A stretch of 17,421 bases of DNA, taken from positions 1-17,421 of the forward strand of contig DAOVLD010000010.1 in the NCBI GenBank assembly GCA_030631445.1, read 5' to 3'. The position numbers were made by a program, and so were the translations under genes. Positions within the stretch are counted from its first letter, which is position 1, and each line of letters begins with the position of its first letter. Source of the stretch: Bacteroidota bacterium (GTDB lineage: Bacteria; Bacteroidota; Bacteroidia; Bacteroidales; VadinHA17). Below are positions 1 to 8,560 of the stretch, in pieces. A model generated the notes under the pieces. That model ran no database searches. It was not told the origin of the DNA and saw only the letters and a list, made by a program, of their open reading frames with translations.

Positions 1-2234
1 CTAAGTGTTATTTCGCCTGTCATTGCAAGGTTCTTTCTTACTTTTCTTTTTGTCAGGGCAGAAGCAAGTGATGTCACCATTGTTATTCCTGCAGACGGAC
101 CATCTTTTGGAATAGCACCTTCAGGCACATGAATATGGACATTCCATTGTTCACTAAGGTTATCGGGAAGGTTAAGTAATCCTGCATGTCCTTTTATATA
201 TTCCAGGGCAATGGTTGCTGATTCTTTCATAACATCACCAAGGTTTCCGGTAAGTGTTAATTTTCCCTTTCCTTTGCTCAAACTGGTTTCGACAAAAAGT
301 ATCTGACCACCTACTGCTGTCCATGCCAGTCCGGTAACAACACCGGCATAATCATTTCCCTGGTATATCCCTTTCAGGTATTCTTCAGGACCTAAGATAT
401 CTTTAAGGTCATTCAGAGTTAGTTTACTATCATATTGTTCTTCCAAAGCAATTTTCTTTGCAATAACACGAATGGTTTTTGCAATTTTCTTATCAAGTTC
501 CCGTACTCCTGACTCCCGTGTATAATCTTCAATAATTCTTTCAAGCACTTTTTTGGAGAATTTTAGTTGATTTTTAGCTACTCCATGTGCTTCCAGTTGT
601 TTTGGCAACAGATGTCTTTTCGCAATTTCAATTTTTTCTTCAACAATATAACCACTAACATCAATAGTTTCCATCCTGTCGCGTAATGCCGGACTTATAG
701 TATTAAGAGTATTAGCTGTAGCAATAAACATCACTTTTGACAAATCATATTCCAGTTCAAGATAATTATCATGAAAACTATGATTTTGTTCCGGATCAAG
801 CACCTCCAGCAGCGCTGATGAAGGATCGCCCCTGAAATCCGTACCTACTTTATCAATTTCATCAAGTATAAAAACAGGATTTGATGATTTTGCTTTTTTC
901 AGGTTCTGTATAATCCTTCCGGGCATAGCACCAATATAAGTTTTTCTATGCCCTCTTATTTCGGCTTCATCATGTAATCCACCTAATGACATTCTTGCAT
1001 ATTTTCTCCCTAGTGCCCTGGCTATGGATTTTCCCAAAGAAGTTTTACCAACTCCCGGAGGACCATAAAGACAAAGTATTGGTGATTTTAGATCACCCTT
1101 TAATTTAAGTACTGCGAGATGCTCAATAATCCGGTCTTTCACTTTCTCCAGCCCGTAATGATCTTCATCGAGAACTACCTGGGCGCGATTCAAATTAAAA
1201 TTATCGCTGGTATATTCTCCCCAGGGAAGGTCAAGTAAAACATGCAGATAATTTACCTGCACAGAATATTCGCCGGCAGCCGGGTTCAGACGTTGAAGTT
1301 TTTCAAGCTCTTTCTGAAAAAACCCGGCTATTTCTTTACTCCACTTTTTCTCTTTTGCACCCTTTTTAAACTCAGCCATTTCCTGTTCATTGGGACTACC
1401 ACCCAACTCATCCTGTATAGTTTTCATCTGTTGATGAAGCAGATACTCACGTTGTTGCTGATCAATATCGGTTTTTACTTTTGTCTGGATATCATTTTTC
1501 AGTTCAAGCATCTGAACTTCTTTTATCAAGTATTCAAGCAAAAGAATTCCTCTTTCCTTAAGATCATTCATTTCCAGAAGTTTTTGCTTTTCCGCAACCC
1601 TTACATCAGTATTTGAACTAACAAAATTTATCAGGAAAATATAACTTTCAATATTTCTAATAGCAAAAGAAGCTTCAGATGGAATATTTGGTGACAACTT
1701 GATAATCCTGTATGAAACATCTTTCAATGATCCGATTATAGCATCAAATTCCTTACTGTCTTTTACCGGTTTAACATCTTCCAGTGGTTTTACTTTTGCA
1801 CGCAAATATGGTTCCTCGCTAACAAGGTCTGTCATTTCGAATCTCTTCTTTCCCTGAATAATTACAGATGTTGATCCATCAGGCATTTCCAGGATTTTCA
1901 CAATTTGCGCCAGAGCCCCAACCCTGTTAAGGTCTTTGTAACCAGGGTCATCTACTTTATCATCCTTCTGTGCAACAGCCCCAAGCAGTTTACTCTTTTT
2001 ATTTACTTCACGAATAAGCTTAAGAGATTTCTCCCTGCCAACTGTTATTGGAATAATTACCCCGGGAAAAAGGACAGTGTTTTTCAGAGGTAAAATGGGC
2101 AGTACATCAGGCAGTTCTGTTTTTTTCAGATCTTCCTCTTCTTCATCAGAAATTATAGAGATAAATTCCGAATCATTCTCAACAGGTTCAGCAAGCACTA
2201 AGCCCTTAAACTTTTTCTCAAACATTTCACTCAT
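1..2234 (-). CDS. lon: ATP-dependent protease Lon (endopeptidase La), C-terminus cut by window edge
   Basis: Cytosolic AAA+ serine protease that unfolds and degrades misfolded and regulatory proteins. From the ATG at 2232-2234 the frame stays open to base 1, giving 744 codons. Visible parts in order: an acidic N-terminal extension (residues 1-40), the LON substrate-binding domain beginning about residue 45 with [15 protein letters not shown], a Walker A motif GPPGVGKT near residue 390, a Walker B-like FILDEIDK, and the protease motif PKDGPSAG with catalytic Ser714 (bases 93-95). The reading ends at TGEITL, just before the region that carries the catalytic Lys, so roughly 70-100 residues lie outside the window. 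A second in-frame ATG at codon 4 is an alternative start. A TAATTTTG promoter element lies 23 bp upstream of the ATG. Identification is secure; there is no sign of damage. Confidence 0.97.
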   Translation of the reverse strand, partial: MSEMFEKKFKGLVLAEPVENDSEFISIISDEEEEDLKKTELPDVLPILPLKNTVLFPGVIIPITVGREKSLKLIREVNKKSKLLGAVAQKDDKVDDPGYKDLNRVGALAQIVKILEMPDGSTSVIIQGKKRFEMTDLVSEEPYLRAKVKPLEDVKPVKDSKEFDAIIGSLKDVSYRIIKLSPNIPSEASFAIRNIESYIFLINFVSSNTDVRVAEKQKLLEMNDLKERGILLLEYLIKEVQMLELKNDIQTKVKTDIDQQQREYLLHQQMKTIQDELGGSPNEQEMAEFKKGAKEKKWSKEIAGFFQKELEKLQRLNPAAGEYSVQVNYLHVLLDLPWGEYTSDNFNLNRAQVVLDEDHYGLEKVKDRIIEHLAVLKLKGDLKSPILCLYGPPGVGKTSLGKSIARALGRKYARMSLGGLHDEAEIRGHRKTYIGAMPGRIIQNLKKAKSSNPVFILDEIDKVGTDFRGDPSSALLEVLDPEQNHSFHDNYLELEYDLSKVMFIATANTLNTISPALRDRMETIDVSGYIVEEKIEIAKRHLLPKQLEAHGVAKNQLKFSKKVLERIIEDYTRESGVRELDKKIAKTIRVIAKKIALEEQYDSKLTLNDLKDILGPEEYLKGIYQGNDYAGVVTGLAWTAVGGQILFVETSLSKGKGKLTLTGNLGDVMKESATIALEYIKGHAGLLNLPDNLSEQWNVHIHVPEGAIPKDGPSAGITMVTSLASALTKRKVRKNLAMTGEITL

Positions 2235-2256
2235 ATCTTTTACTACTGATTCTTTT

Positions 2257-2264
2257 CAAAATTA
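2257..2264 (-). promoter_or_regulatory. Candidate Bacteroidota -7 element for lon
   Basis: Reading the minus strand, TAATTTTG matches the Bacteroidota TAnnTTTG -7 consensus and lies 23 bp upstream of the lon start. The trinucleotide 19 bp further upstream is ATG rather than TTG, so the -33 half is weak. Confidence 0.45.
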
Positions 2265-2305
2265 CGACAATTTGGCAGAGCATCATTAAATTATAATAAA
2301 ATAAA

Positions 2306-2533
2306 TATTGGAATATTGGAATGTTGGAATATTGGAACGTTTGAGCAAACTTGTTTGCGAAAACCTCATGAGCGGGTTGTTGGAAGGATTGTGGGAGCGA
2401 ATAATATTGGGGAATCCAGCATCCCGTCATTCCATTGCCCATTGTTCCCTGCCCGTCCGGTCAGGCGGGCATTATTCCATTCTTTCTTCTTCCCATCATT
2501 CCACTATTCCATTATTCCATTCTTCCATTCTTA
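2306..2533. repeat. Intergenic degenerate GGAAT/ATTCC repeats in inverted arrangement
   Basis: The gene-free stretch between lon and the rpmE2 terminator holds tandem short units. At 2306-2339 the unit is close to TGGAATATTGGAATGT; at 2471-2533 many ATTCCATT-type units occur, the complement of the first set, so the two blocks could pair. Between them lies the 2451-2470 palindrome. Short frames on both strands here are low-complexity and not credible proteins. The element resembles dispersed intergenic repeats of Bacteroidota (from memory, unverified). Confidence 0.6.
2451..2470. repeat. GC-rich imperfect palindrome
   Basis: GCCCGTCCGGTCAGGCGGGC has GCCCG/CGGGC arms around a CCGG core in an otherwise AT-rich intergenic stretch. 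It resembles the palindrome at 7875-7894 in position type and layout (GC-rich arms, CCGG centre). Confidence 0.55.
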
Positions 2534-2551
2534 TATGTCAATCCTTGTGCC

Positions 2552-2580
2552 AAAAAAAAAGCCCCGTAAAACCGGAGCTT
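2552..2580 (-). terminator. Rho-independent terminator of rpmE2
   Basis: On the minus strand AAGCTCCG and CGGGGCTT form an 8-bp stem (one G-U pair) with loop GTTTTA, running into a tract of nine T. It lies 20 bp past the rpmE2 stop. Confidence 0.9.
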
Positions 2581-2600
2581 AAATAAAGTATGTCTTTCTG

Positions 2601-2870
2601 TTACTTATTCTTCTTTTTATCAATATGTGATTTATATCTGTTCATAAATTTATCCACTCGTCCGGTACTGTCAACAAGCTTCATTTTACCTGTATAGAAA
2701 GGATGAGATGTATCCGATATCTCGAGCTTAATTAATGGATATTCCTTACCATCATCCATTTTTATTTTCTCCTTCGAGAGTGCAGTTGATCTTGTTAAAA
2801 AAGTTGTTTCGTTTGACATATCTTTAAAAACAACTAACCTGTAATTCTTCGGATGTATTTCTTTCTTCAT
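2601..2870 (-). CDS. rpmE2: 50S ribosomal protein L31 type B
   Basis: 89-residue component of the large ribosomal subunit. The N-terminus [17 protein letters not shown] and the later [18 protein letters not shown] are typical of L31. No CxxC pair is present, so this is the zinc-independent type B (C-) form, whose C-terminus ends in a lysine-rich tail ([10 protein letters not shown]). Length agrees with the family (about 80-90 residues). It is a single-gene transcription unit: a strong Bacteroidota promoter lies at 2921-2950 and a terminator at 2552-2580. Type B forms are induced by zinc limitation in some other bacteria; no Zur-box-like site was recognised here. Confidence 0.95.
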   Translation of the reverse strand: MKKEIHPKNYRLVVFKDMSNETTFLTRSTALSKEKIKMDDGKEYPLIKLEISDTSHPFYTGKMKLVDSTGRVDKFMNRYKSHIDKKKNK

Positions 2871-2920
2871 TTCTATTGTTTTTCAATCCAGATAAATAAA
2901 CTTAATCTTTCAAAGGTTTG

Positions 2921-2950
2921 CAAAATTACATATTGAATATGAAATCACAA
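2921..2950 (-). promoter_or_regulatory. Promoter of rpmE2 (Bacteroidota -33/-7 type)
   Basis: On the minus strand TTG (2950-2948) is followed by exactly 19 bp and then TAATTTTG (2928-2921), matching the Bacteroidota housekeeping sigma consensus TTG-N19-TAnnTTTG. It is 50 bp upstream of the rpmE2 start. Confidence 0.8.
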
Positions 2951-3013
2951 AATTAATACGCAATTAATTTTTCGCACCCCATCACTTCATCTCCTCATCA
3001 CCTCTTCTCATCT

Positions 3014-4192
3014 TCACTTCTTCTTCATTTCATCCTTATATCTCATAAATTCAGCATCAGGATTAAACAGATACCGATAGGTAATGTATGTTTTCATCTT
3101 TTCAGCTCCAACAGCTTCATATATAGCTTGCATTTTAGGGTTGAAATCTCCAATCCAGGATAATTCAAGTTCCTTATAATAAGGCTTTTTCTTAAATATA
3201 TGATACAGATGTTTGAAAATTGCCGATTCTATTCCTGAATTTTGAAATTTTGGATCAACACCTGCTACCACTCCCCTGATTCTTGTCATTTCATGAGTAT
3301 ATTTATAGTAAAGGAACCTGAGCTTGTTAAAAATATGCATTTTCCCGTTCATATGCCTGAGTATCTGGTTCAGGTCGGGGAAGAGTAAAAAAAACGAAAC
3401 CGGTTTTTCCTTATAATAGGCAAACCATATTAGTTCCTCATCAATAAAAGGTTTTGCTTTTTCCAAAGATTTTTTCATTTCATCATAATCCAAAGGAGTA
3501 AAATCGTCTTTGAATTCGGTCCAGGTTGAATTATATATAGTTACAAGATCATCAATAAATTTCTCCTTTTCTTTAAATTCAAAATGCTTAAAACTATAAC
3601 CCGGTTTTTTTGATATCCATGTCGCAATTTTCATAAATCTTTCGGGGAAAACATGAACCTTTGTTAAGTCTTTATGATACGCATATTGATTGTAGTAGTT
3701 CCTGAATCCGTATTTTTCAAAAAAATCCCTATAGTAAGTTTTATGAAAAGGCATTCCGATACCGGGGTGAATAAATCCATCAACCAGCAGTCCCCAATAA
3801 CTATCATTTTCTCCGAAATTTATAGGCGCATCCATAGCCTCCATACCTCTTTCATTCAGCCAATTCTTTGCAACATCAAAGAGCTTAAAAGCAGCATTTT
3901 CATCATCAATACACTCGAAAAAACCCATTCCACCAGTTGGTTGAAAGTTAACAGAAGCATAATTTTTCTCAAAAAAAGCTGCAACTCTTCCTGTCAAATC
4001 GCCATTGGCACTATACAATATCCAGCGTATAGCCTCACCTCTTTTAAAGGTATTGTTTTTCTCAGGATCAAATATGCTTTCAATCTCACTATCAAGAGGA
4101 CATACCCAATACTTATCATTTTTATAAAGTAGTTTTGGAACTTTCAGAAAGTCCTTTTTATGTGTACGACTTACTACTTCTATCATTTTCAT
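3014..4192 (-). CDS. GNAT-fold N-acetyltransferase-like protein of unknown substrate
   Basis: 392 residues, no signal peptide or membrane segment, so cytosolic. The C-terminal part has the features of a GNAT fold: a hydrophobic beta strand IRGVVAGVDPKFQ, then FQNSGIESAIFKHL (316-329), which occupies the place of the acyl-CoA pyrophosphate loop, and GDFNPKMQAIYEAVGAEK (348-365), like the last GNAT helix and strand. The N-terminal half (1-200) is rich in aromatic residues and unassigned. Similar long proteins are frequent in Bacteroidota and are usually annotated only as GNAT or hypothetical. A second ATG at codon 3 could be the start. The gene ends in TGA, which shows UGA is a stop here. It begins 48 bp after the aminotransferase gene, so co-transcription is possible, although a TAAATTTG element lies between them. 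Confidence 0.7.
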   Translation of the reverse strand: MKMIEVVSRTHKKDFLKVPKLLYKNDKYWVCPLDSEIESIFDPEKNNTFKRGEAIRWILYSANGDLTGRVAAFFEKNYASVNFQPTGGMGFFECIDDENAAFKLFDVAKNWLNERGMEAMDAPINFGENDSYWGLLVDGFIHPGIGMPFHKTYYRDFFEKYGFRNYYNQYAYHKDLTKVHVFPERFMKIATWISKKPGYSFKHFEFKEKEKFIDDLVTIYNSTWTEFKDDFTPLDYDEMKKSLEKAKPFIDEELIWFAYYKEKPVSFFLLFPDLNQILRHMNGKMHIFNKLRFLYYKYTHEMTRIRGVVAGVDPKFQNSGIESAIFKHLYHIFKKKPYYKELELSWIGDFNPKMQAIYEAVGAEKMKTYITYRYLFNPDAEFMRYKDEMKKK

Positions 4193-4217
4193 TTTCTTCC
4201 TGATTTGTAATATCCTC

Positions 4218-4225
4218 CAAATTTA
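4218..4225 (-). promoter_or_regulatory. Possible -7 element before the GNAT gene
   Basis: TAAATTTG on the minus strand matches TAnnTTTG, 25 bp upstream of the GNAT start, inside the 48-bp gap after the aminotransferase gene. The -33 position reads TTT rather than TTG, so this is only a candidate. Confidence 0.3.
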
Positions 4226-4240
4226 ATCCCGGTAATCCGG

Positions 4241-5752
4241 TTAAAAAGAAAACCAATTCTCTATTTTCTTTTTCTTCAGCCCTTTGTCTTCTTTGTGAAA
4301 AAACTCATTTACTGTTTTGTCATACAAATAATCTTTTCTCCACTCTTTATGATTTTCGAAAATTTCTTTCAAGGCATTAACAAAATAGTACATCTCATCA
4401 TCTGTTTGTGTAGGATGGAGCGAAAATCTAACCCATCCCGGTTTTTCAGACAGGTCACCGTGTGCAATCTTGTCAGTTATTGCTTTAGACATATTATTAC
4501 TGACTTCCAGTAAGAAATGTCCGTATGTACCTGCACATACACATCCTCCTCTTGTCTGAATCCCGTATCTGTCACTCAACAATTTAACAATCAAATTATA
4601 ATGTATTTCGTCATGATAAAATGAAACTACTCCAAGGCGGTCTTCAACATTATCAGCAAGGATCTTTATTGAAGGGAGTTTTTTCAGTTCCCTGAATATA
4701 ATTTTCACCAGTTCTTCTTCACGTATTCTTATTTTCTCAGTTCCCATCTGATTCTTTAATTCTATTACAAGTGCCGCCCGTATAGCTTGCAGAAATCCCG
4801 GGGTTCCACCATCTTCCCTGACTTCAATATCATCTATATATTTATATTCCCCCCATGGATTTGTCCATTGAACTGTTCCTCCTCCCGGATTATCCGGCAC
4901 ATCACAATTATACATTGCCGAGTCGAAAATAAGCACACCTGCTGATCCTGGACCTCCGAGAAACTTATGCGGGGAGAAGAAGATCGCATCCAGTTTTTCC
5001 ATAGGATCTTCAGGATGCATATTAATATCAACATAAGGTGCTGAAGCAGCAAAATCGATAAAACATAATCCACCATATTCATGCATAATTTTTGCCATCT
5101 CATGATATGGAGTAATAATTCCGGTCACATTTGAACAAGCGGTAAAAGAACCTATTTTAAATTTCCTGTCTTTGAATTTGTTAAGCTGATTTCGCAATTC
5201 ATCGAGATCAATTAAAAGATCTTTATCAGGTTTAAGAACTACAACATCAGCAAGGGTTTCATACCAGGCAGTATGGTTTGAATGGTGTTCCATATGGGTT
5301 ACAAAAACCACCGGTTTCTCTTTCTCTTTTAAACATTCCTTATGGCTGATAATGCCGCAACCCTTAAGACCTATGATCCGCTGAAGCTTGTTAATCACTG
5401 CTGTCATACCAAAACCTGCAGTAATGATAACATCATTCGGGCCTGCATTTACGTGTTTCTTTAACAGATCATGAGCATGGCGGTAGCTGTAAGTCATCAA
5501 TGTACCGGTTTCGTTGGTTTCAGTGTGTGTGTTAGCAACGAACGGACCAAAAGTTTCAGAGATTTTCTTTTCAATGGGAGCATATAACCGGCCACTGGCA
5601 AGCCAATCGTTATAGACTATTTTTTTTATCCCATAAGGTGTTTCAAATTCATAATTATTACCAATAATATTCTTCCGGAACTTTTCAAAATATTTCTCAA
5701 GATCTTCCATGTAACTCAGCTTATTCGGAACAATTTCATTCACATTTGACAA
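4241..5752 (-). CDS. Class V aminotransferase fold PLP enzyme (cysteine desulfurase/selenocysteine lyase-like)
   Basis: 503-residue fold-type I PLP enzyme, cytosolic. Visible landmarks: THMEHHSNHTAW (152-163) with the His that stacks on the cofactor ring, CFIDFAASAP (230-239) with the PLP-ring Asp233, SPHKFLGGPGS (260-270) with the Schiff-base Lys263, and RGGCVCAGTYGH (401-412), where Cys404 or Cys406 falls at the position of the loop Cys of SufS/MoCo-sulfurase-type enzymes. At 503 residues it is about 100 longer than SufS, with an extended N-terminus (1-75) and a charged tail. The substrate cannot be told from sequence: cysteine desulfurase, selenocysteine lyase or another lyase are all possible. 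No suf/isc genes are adjacent. A TATCTTTG element lies 56 bp upstream. Confidence 0.85.
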   Translation of the reverse strand: MSNVNEIVPNKLSYMEDLEKYFEKFRKNIIGNNYEFETPYGIKKIVYNDWLASGRLYAPIEKKISETFGPFVANTHTETNETGTLMTYSYRHAHDLLKKHVNAGPNDVIITAGFGMTAVINKLQRIIGLKGCGIISHKECLKEKEKPVVFVTHMEHHSNHTAWYETLADVVVLKPDKDLLIDLDELRNQLNKFKDRKFKIGSFTACSNVTGIITPYHEMAKIMHEYGGLCFIDFAASAPYVDINMHPEDPMEKLDAIFFSPHKFLGGPGSAGVLIFDSAMYNCDVPDNPGGGTVQWTNPWGEYKYIDDIEVREDGGTPGFLQAIRAALVIELKNQMGTEKIRIREEELVKIIFRELKKLPSIKILADNVEDRLGVVSFYHDEIHYNLIVKLLSDRYGIQTRGGCVCAGTYGHFLLEVSNNMSKAITDKIAHGDLSEKPGWVRFSLHPTQTDDEMYYFVNALKEIFENHKEWRKDYLYDKTVNEFFHKEDKGLKKKKIENWFSF

Positions 5753-5808
5753 TTTCCACAGGAAATTCTAAGTATAATAAATATAAGTATTGGATACTGT
5801 CCTGATTT

Positions 5809-5816
5809 CAAAGATA
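5809..5816 (-). promoter_or_regulatory. Candidate -7 element of the aminotransferase gene
   Basis: TATCTTTG on the minus strand fits TAnnTTTG and lies 56 bp upstream of the ATG in the 130-bp gap after the flippase gene. The -33 position reads GTG, so only the -7 half is convincing. Confidence 0.45.
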
Positions 5817-5882
5817 AATTTCTTTTTCAAATTTACACATTTAAACACTTATAATGAATTCAGGTTTCTATATCGAATTAAG

Positions 5883-7226
5883 TTAGAAGAAATCGATAAT
5901 CCGGTGGTCAATCAGAACAAACATAATAATCAATATCGCACTGTAAATTAAATGATAATTAACAGGAATATATTGTGTTGGTTTAATTTTGAGTTTTGTA
6001 TAAAGATACCCTATAAGATATAGTTTTTCAATGAGATATACTATTACTGTAGCAAGAGCTATACCTGCCAGTCCGTAAAACTGCACAAGATATAAGCTAA
6101 GGCCAATATTTAGTACTATCTCAACCAGTGAGGCTCTTAAAATAACACCTGTTTTCTTCATTCCTATCAATATTGTCTGCGGAAAAACAAGTCTGGAAAT
6201 GATCAATAATAAGTAAATAAGAAACACATCGGCACTTCTTGTAAAGTTCTCATTAAACATAATAGGATAAAGCCATCGCGCAAGAAACATAACGACTAAT
6301 GTTATTGGAAACAAAAAATGCATCAGCCGGGCAGATTTGCGCTTTAGCACTTCCATTGAGCTCTTAATTTTAGCGGAAGTAGAAAACTCGGAAAGCATAG
6401 CATTACTCAAACCATTTGCCAACAATATAACCAGAGGGAATTCTTTTGCTCCATAACGAAAAATAGCAAAAGTACTGGCATCAAACTTACTTGTAACTAT
6501 TGCACCGTCAATATATTGAGCTGATCCGCTGAGCAAAGCACTAATTATCAATGGAGCTCCGAGCCTTAAATGTTCTTTTATGAAAGGTAAAGAGAATCTG
6601 ATCTCAGCATATTTTGCCAATAGAAAAAACAACCATATTAATCTCATGATAGATATTGCTATCAGTCCCCATATAGAATATACAATATCATATCCCATAA
6701 AAATTGGGATTACCACCAATCCAAGCTGAAGACTAAATGAAATTGTTCCGTACCAGATAATAGTTGCCGATTTGTTTTTAACTAAATATATATACTCAAT
6801 AAGTACAGATGGACTACTAAGCAGAATATAAACCAGAAGTAAATTTATTAACGGCACATTACCGGAAATGCCGAAAACAGAAAAATTATGTTTTATGCTC
6901 AATCCGAAAAGAAAAGCAACAAGACTGAAGAAGGCAAGCAGAATAAAAGCATTGAATATCTCCGGAGATTTTTCCGAATTATTTTCACCATCTCTTGAAA
7001 ATGCTTTATTATTTTTAAAGAGAGGAAGGAAGGATTGAATCAGACCTGTTACCCAGAAAAAACTTATAAAACTTGCTATAAACAAAAAAACCTCAAAAAC
7101 CCCGATCTGTTCAGCAGAAAGATAGCTCTTTGTAAATAAAATACTTATTACCAGGAAGGTACTAAACCTGGCTAATTGAAATGTCTGCAGAGCAGATATA
7201 TTATTTATAAATTTAGATGATCTCAA
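5883..7226 (-). CDS. Polysaccharide/oligosaccharide flippase (MATE/MOP superfamily)
   Basis: 447-residue inner-membrane protein with about 12-14 hydrophobic segments spread along its length, from the N-terminal stretch starting QLARFSTFLVISILF to the C-terminal IYSAILIIMFVLI. The pattern, with paired helices, a polar loop around residues 75-90 (KNNKAFSRDGENNSEKSPE) and the segment RYGAKEFPLVILLANGLSNAM in the middle, is that of Wzx-like lipid-linked oligosaccharide transporters of the MOP superfamily. Proteins of this kind move undecaprenyl-linked glycan units across the membrane for O-antigen, capsule or exopolysaccharide synthesis. No glycosyltransferases are next to it, so its glycan is unknown. 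A TATATTTG element is 54 bp upstream. Confidence 0.85.
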   Translation of the reverse strand: MRSSKFINNISALQTFQLARFSTFLVISILFTKSYLSAEQIGVFEVFLFIASFISFFWVTGLIQSFLPLFKNNKAFSRDGENNSEKSPEIFNAFILLAFFSLVAFLFGLSIKHNFSVFGISGNVPLINLLLVYILLSSPSVLIEYIYLVKNKSATIIWYGTISFSLQLGLVVIPIFMGYDIVYSIWGLIAISIMRLIWLFFLLAKYAEIRFSLPFIKEHLRLGAPLIISALLSGSAQYIDGAIVTSKFDASTFAIFRYGAKEFPLVILLANGLSNAMLSEFSTSAKIKSSMEVLKRKSARLMHFLFPITLVVMFLARWLYPIMFNENFTRSADVFLIYLLLIISRLVFPQTILIGMKKTGVILRASLVEIVLNIGLSLYLVQFYGLAGIALATVIVYLIEKLYLIGYLYTKLKIKPTQYIPVNYHLIYSAILIIMFVLIDHRIIDFF

Positions 7227-7279
7227 GGTTCATTTTTGTTTAGCCAGAAAAATTTTTCAACAGTATCACAAAAGTGCGA

Positions 7280-7287
7280 CAAATATA
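7280..7287 (-). promoter_or_regulatory. Candidate -7 element of the flippase gene
   Basis: TATATTTG on the minus strand fits TAnnTTTG, 54 bp upstream of the flippase ATG. No TTG lies at the 19-bp spacing. Confidence 0.4.
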
Positions 7288-7296
7288 ATCAAACAA

Positions 7297-7388
7297 TAAA
7301 GTTAAAAGTGCCTAAAGTGAACTAAAGTTTGGAGTGCCTAAAGTTAAGAAGAGAAGAAGTTTAAAGTGACTAAAGTTAAAAGTGAACT
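7297..7388. repeat. Degenerate tandem array of AAAGTG-CTAAAGT units
   Basis: The stretch repeats variants of AAAGTGCCTAAAGT and AAAGTGAACTAAAGTT at least five times with irregular spacers (GGAG, AAGAAGAGAAG). Low-complexity, non-coding on both strands. Confidence 0.7.
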
Positions 7389-7411
7389 ATGCTTCGACTG
7401 CGCTCAGCATA
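7388..7411. repeat. Hairpin TATGCT...AGCATA enclosing CGACTGCGCTC
   Basis: Six-bp arms TATGCT and AGCATA enclose TCGACTGCGCTC. From memory, GCTTCGACTGCGCTCAGC-like sequences recur between genes in many Bacteroidota; this was not checked. Confidence 0.5.
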
Positions 7412-7448
7412 AAAAGTTGAGAAGAAAAGGCAAAAGCTTGCTACGTTT

Positions 7449-7480
7449 ACCCCATGAAATTCTTTTTATTTCATCGGGGT
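7449..7480. repeat. Hairpin with ACCCC-ATGAAAT / ATTTCAT-GGGGT arms
   Basis: Twelve paired bases in two blocks (ACCCC with GGGGT, ATGAAAT with ATTTCAT) separated by a single bulged C, loop TCTTTTT. It lies inside the gene-free block, not next to a gene end, so it reads as a dispersed repeat rather than a terminator. Confidence 0.6.
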
Positions 7481-7604
7481 GAAATGCGACACTTGCCATG
7501 CCTGCCCCGTAAGGAAGAATGACTGTATCGGGGTTAAATTTGAGGCACGAAAATATTTCACCAGGGAAGGAGCATATTTCACTGTGGTTTGAGGTTAAAG
7601 TTCT

Positions 7605-7735
7605 TTAGCGCCAAAGGCGCGACAAGCAATAGCCCTGGGTGGAGCGAAGCGTAACCCGGGGTACATGTACGTGTGTCGAAACCGCCGGAACTACCGGTTT
7701 TTATTAGTTGCAGTACCGTTTCATCCGGCGCAAAT
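7605..7735. repeat. 131-bp direct repeat, copy 1
   Basis: Identical over 131 bp to 8280-8410. Internal structure: GCGCC-AAA-GGCGC hairpin at the start, then CCTGGGT...ACCCGGG arms about 13 bp apart, then AAACCG...CGGTTT. Related but diverged sequence continues on both sides (GTTTGAGG at 7587 matches 8266, followed by a 4-bp length difference). GC content is well above the surroundings. Confidence 0.95.
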
Positions 7736-7874
7736 AATGAAGCGTCGAAAGGTTGTGTTGCAGTGTTGTAGTGGTACAGTAGTAAAAAGAAAGAATAAGG
7801 AGGGCTTAAAGTCTGGTAGCTCCGGTTGGGGTCGGGGGAACTATGTATTACAATAAATACACAACACCGGACGA

Positions 7875-7894
7875 CCTGCCTGCCGGTAGGCAGG
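7875..7894. repeat. GC-rich palindrome CCTGCCT-N6-AGGCAGG
   Basis: Perfect 7-bp arms CCTGCCT and AGGCAGG around GCCGGT. Similar in design to the palindrome at 2451-2470, and like it located away from gene ends. Confidence 0.65.
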
Positions 7895-7979
7895 GGTTGA
7901 ATTCCAATTGATTAGTATTGCACATACTCGTCATTTTATAATTAGTTAAGTGATTTTAATTCTCTTCTAAGAGCTTTCA

Positions 7980-8003
7980 TTTCTTTTGAACGATCAAAAG
8001 AAA
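7980..8003. repeat. Perfect 10-bp inverted repeat
   Basis: TTTCTTTTGA and TCAAAAGAAA are perfect complements around the loop ACGA. An A-rich run follows (8009-8018). It could act as a terminator-like or structural RNA element on either strand, but no gene ends here. Confidence 0.65.
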
Positions 8004-8279
8004 CGAAACAAAAAAAAATCGCCGGCTAACATCCTCAGCTACCCGCTAATGGCTTGATTGCTACAACAAAAGAAAGCTTTTATCTGTTTGCTTTGTATAG
8101 TTGTGTACTCAGGACATTCAAGATTTAACATTTCTTTTCGTCTTAAGCAGCTTTTGTTGCAACCGCAATCTACGCCAAGCGGGTCCCAGCTTCCGGATGT
8201 AAATGCCGGTAAGAAGAAATGCAAAGCCTTGGAGGTTTGAAATTTTAATAAAGAAAGAGTTTTAAGTTTGAGGGCAAAG

Positions 8280-8410
8280 TTAGCGCCAAAGGCGCGACAA
8301 GCAATAGCCCTGGGTGGAGCGAAGCGTAACCCGGGGTACATGTACGTGTGTCGAAACCGCCGGAACTACCGGTTTTTATTAGTTGCAGTACCGTTTCATC
8401 CGGCGCAAAT
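8280..8410. repeat. 131-bp direct repeat, copy 2
   Basis: Exact copy of 7605-7735 in the same orientation, 675 bp downstream. After the identical core, 13 of the next 20 bases still match copy 1, so the two units derive from a longer common element whose ends have drifted. Confidence 0.95.
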
Positions 8411-8552
8411 GACGACGAGTCAAAGAGTAGTTAAAACGCGTAACACGAAACACTTTGGAAGAATATTAAATTTTGAATTTAGAATAAAAAAGGCAAAAAA
8501 GGTTTGGATTAAAAAATAATTTATTCTTTTATGAAAAACAGAGGTTAATATC

Positions 8553-8560
8553 TATCTTTG
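8553..8560 (+). promoter_or_regulatory. Candidate -7 element of the tRNA-His gene
   Basis: TATCTTTG fits the Bacteroidota TAnnTTTG element and lies 66 bp upstream of the tRNA. The -33 position reads ATG, a weak match. Confidence 0.5.

Noticed and set aside
1242..1616. 124-residue plus-strand frame
   Set aside because: It is antisense to the lon coding frame, with a composition (Phe/Leu-rich) expected from the reverse of a Lys/Glu-rich gene.
7605..8410. Diversity-generating retroelement template/variable pair
   Set aside because: The core copies are identical, flanking differences are not biased to adenines, and there is no reverse transcriptase in the window.
7605..8410. Composite transposon with the 131-bp repeats as ends
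   Set aside because: The 544 bp between the copies carry no transposase or cargo gene, no target-site duplication is visible, and the repeats are not bounded by terminal inverted repeats.
7665..8519. Short frames over the 131-bp repeats on both strands (for example around RNRRNYRFLLVAVPFHP)
   Set aside because: Both strands are open through a GC-rich repeat, the frames end in unrelated tails, and no start signal or known domain is seen.
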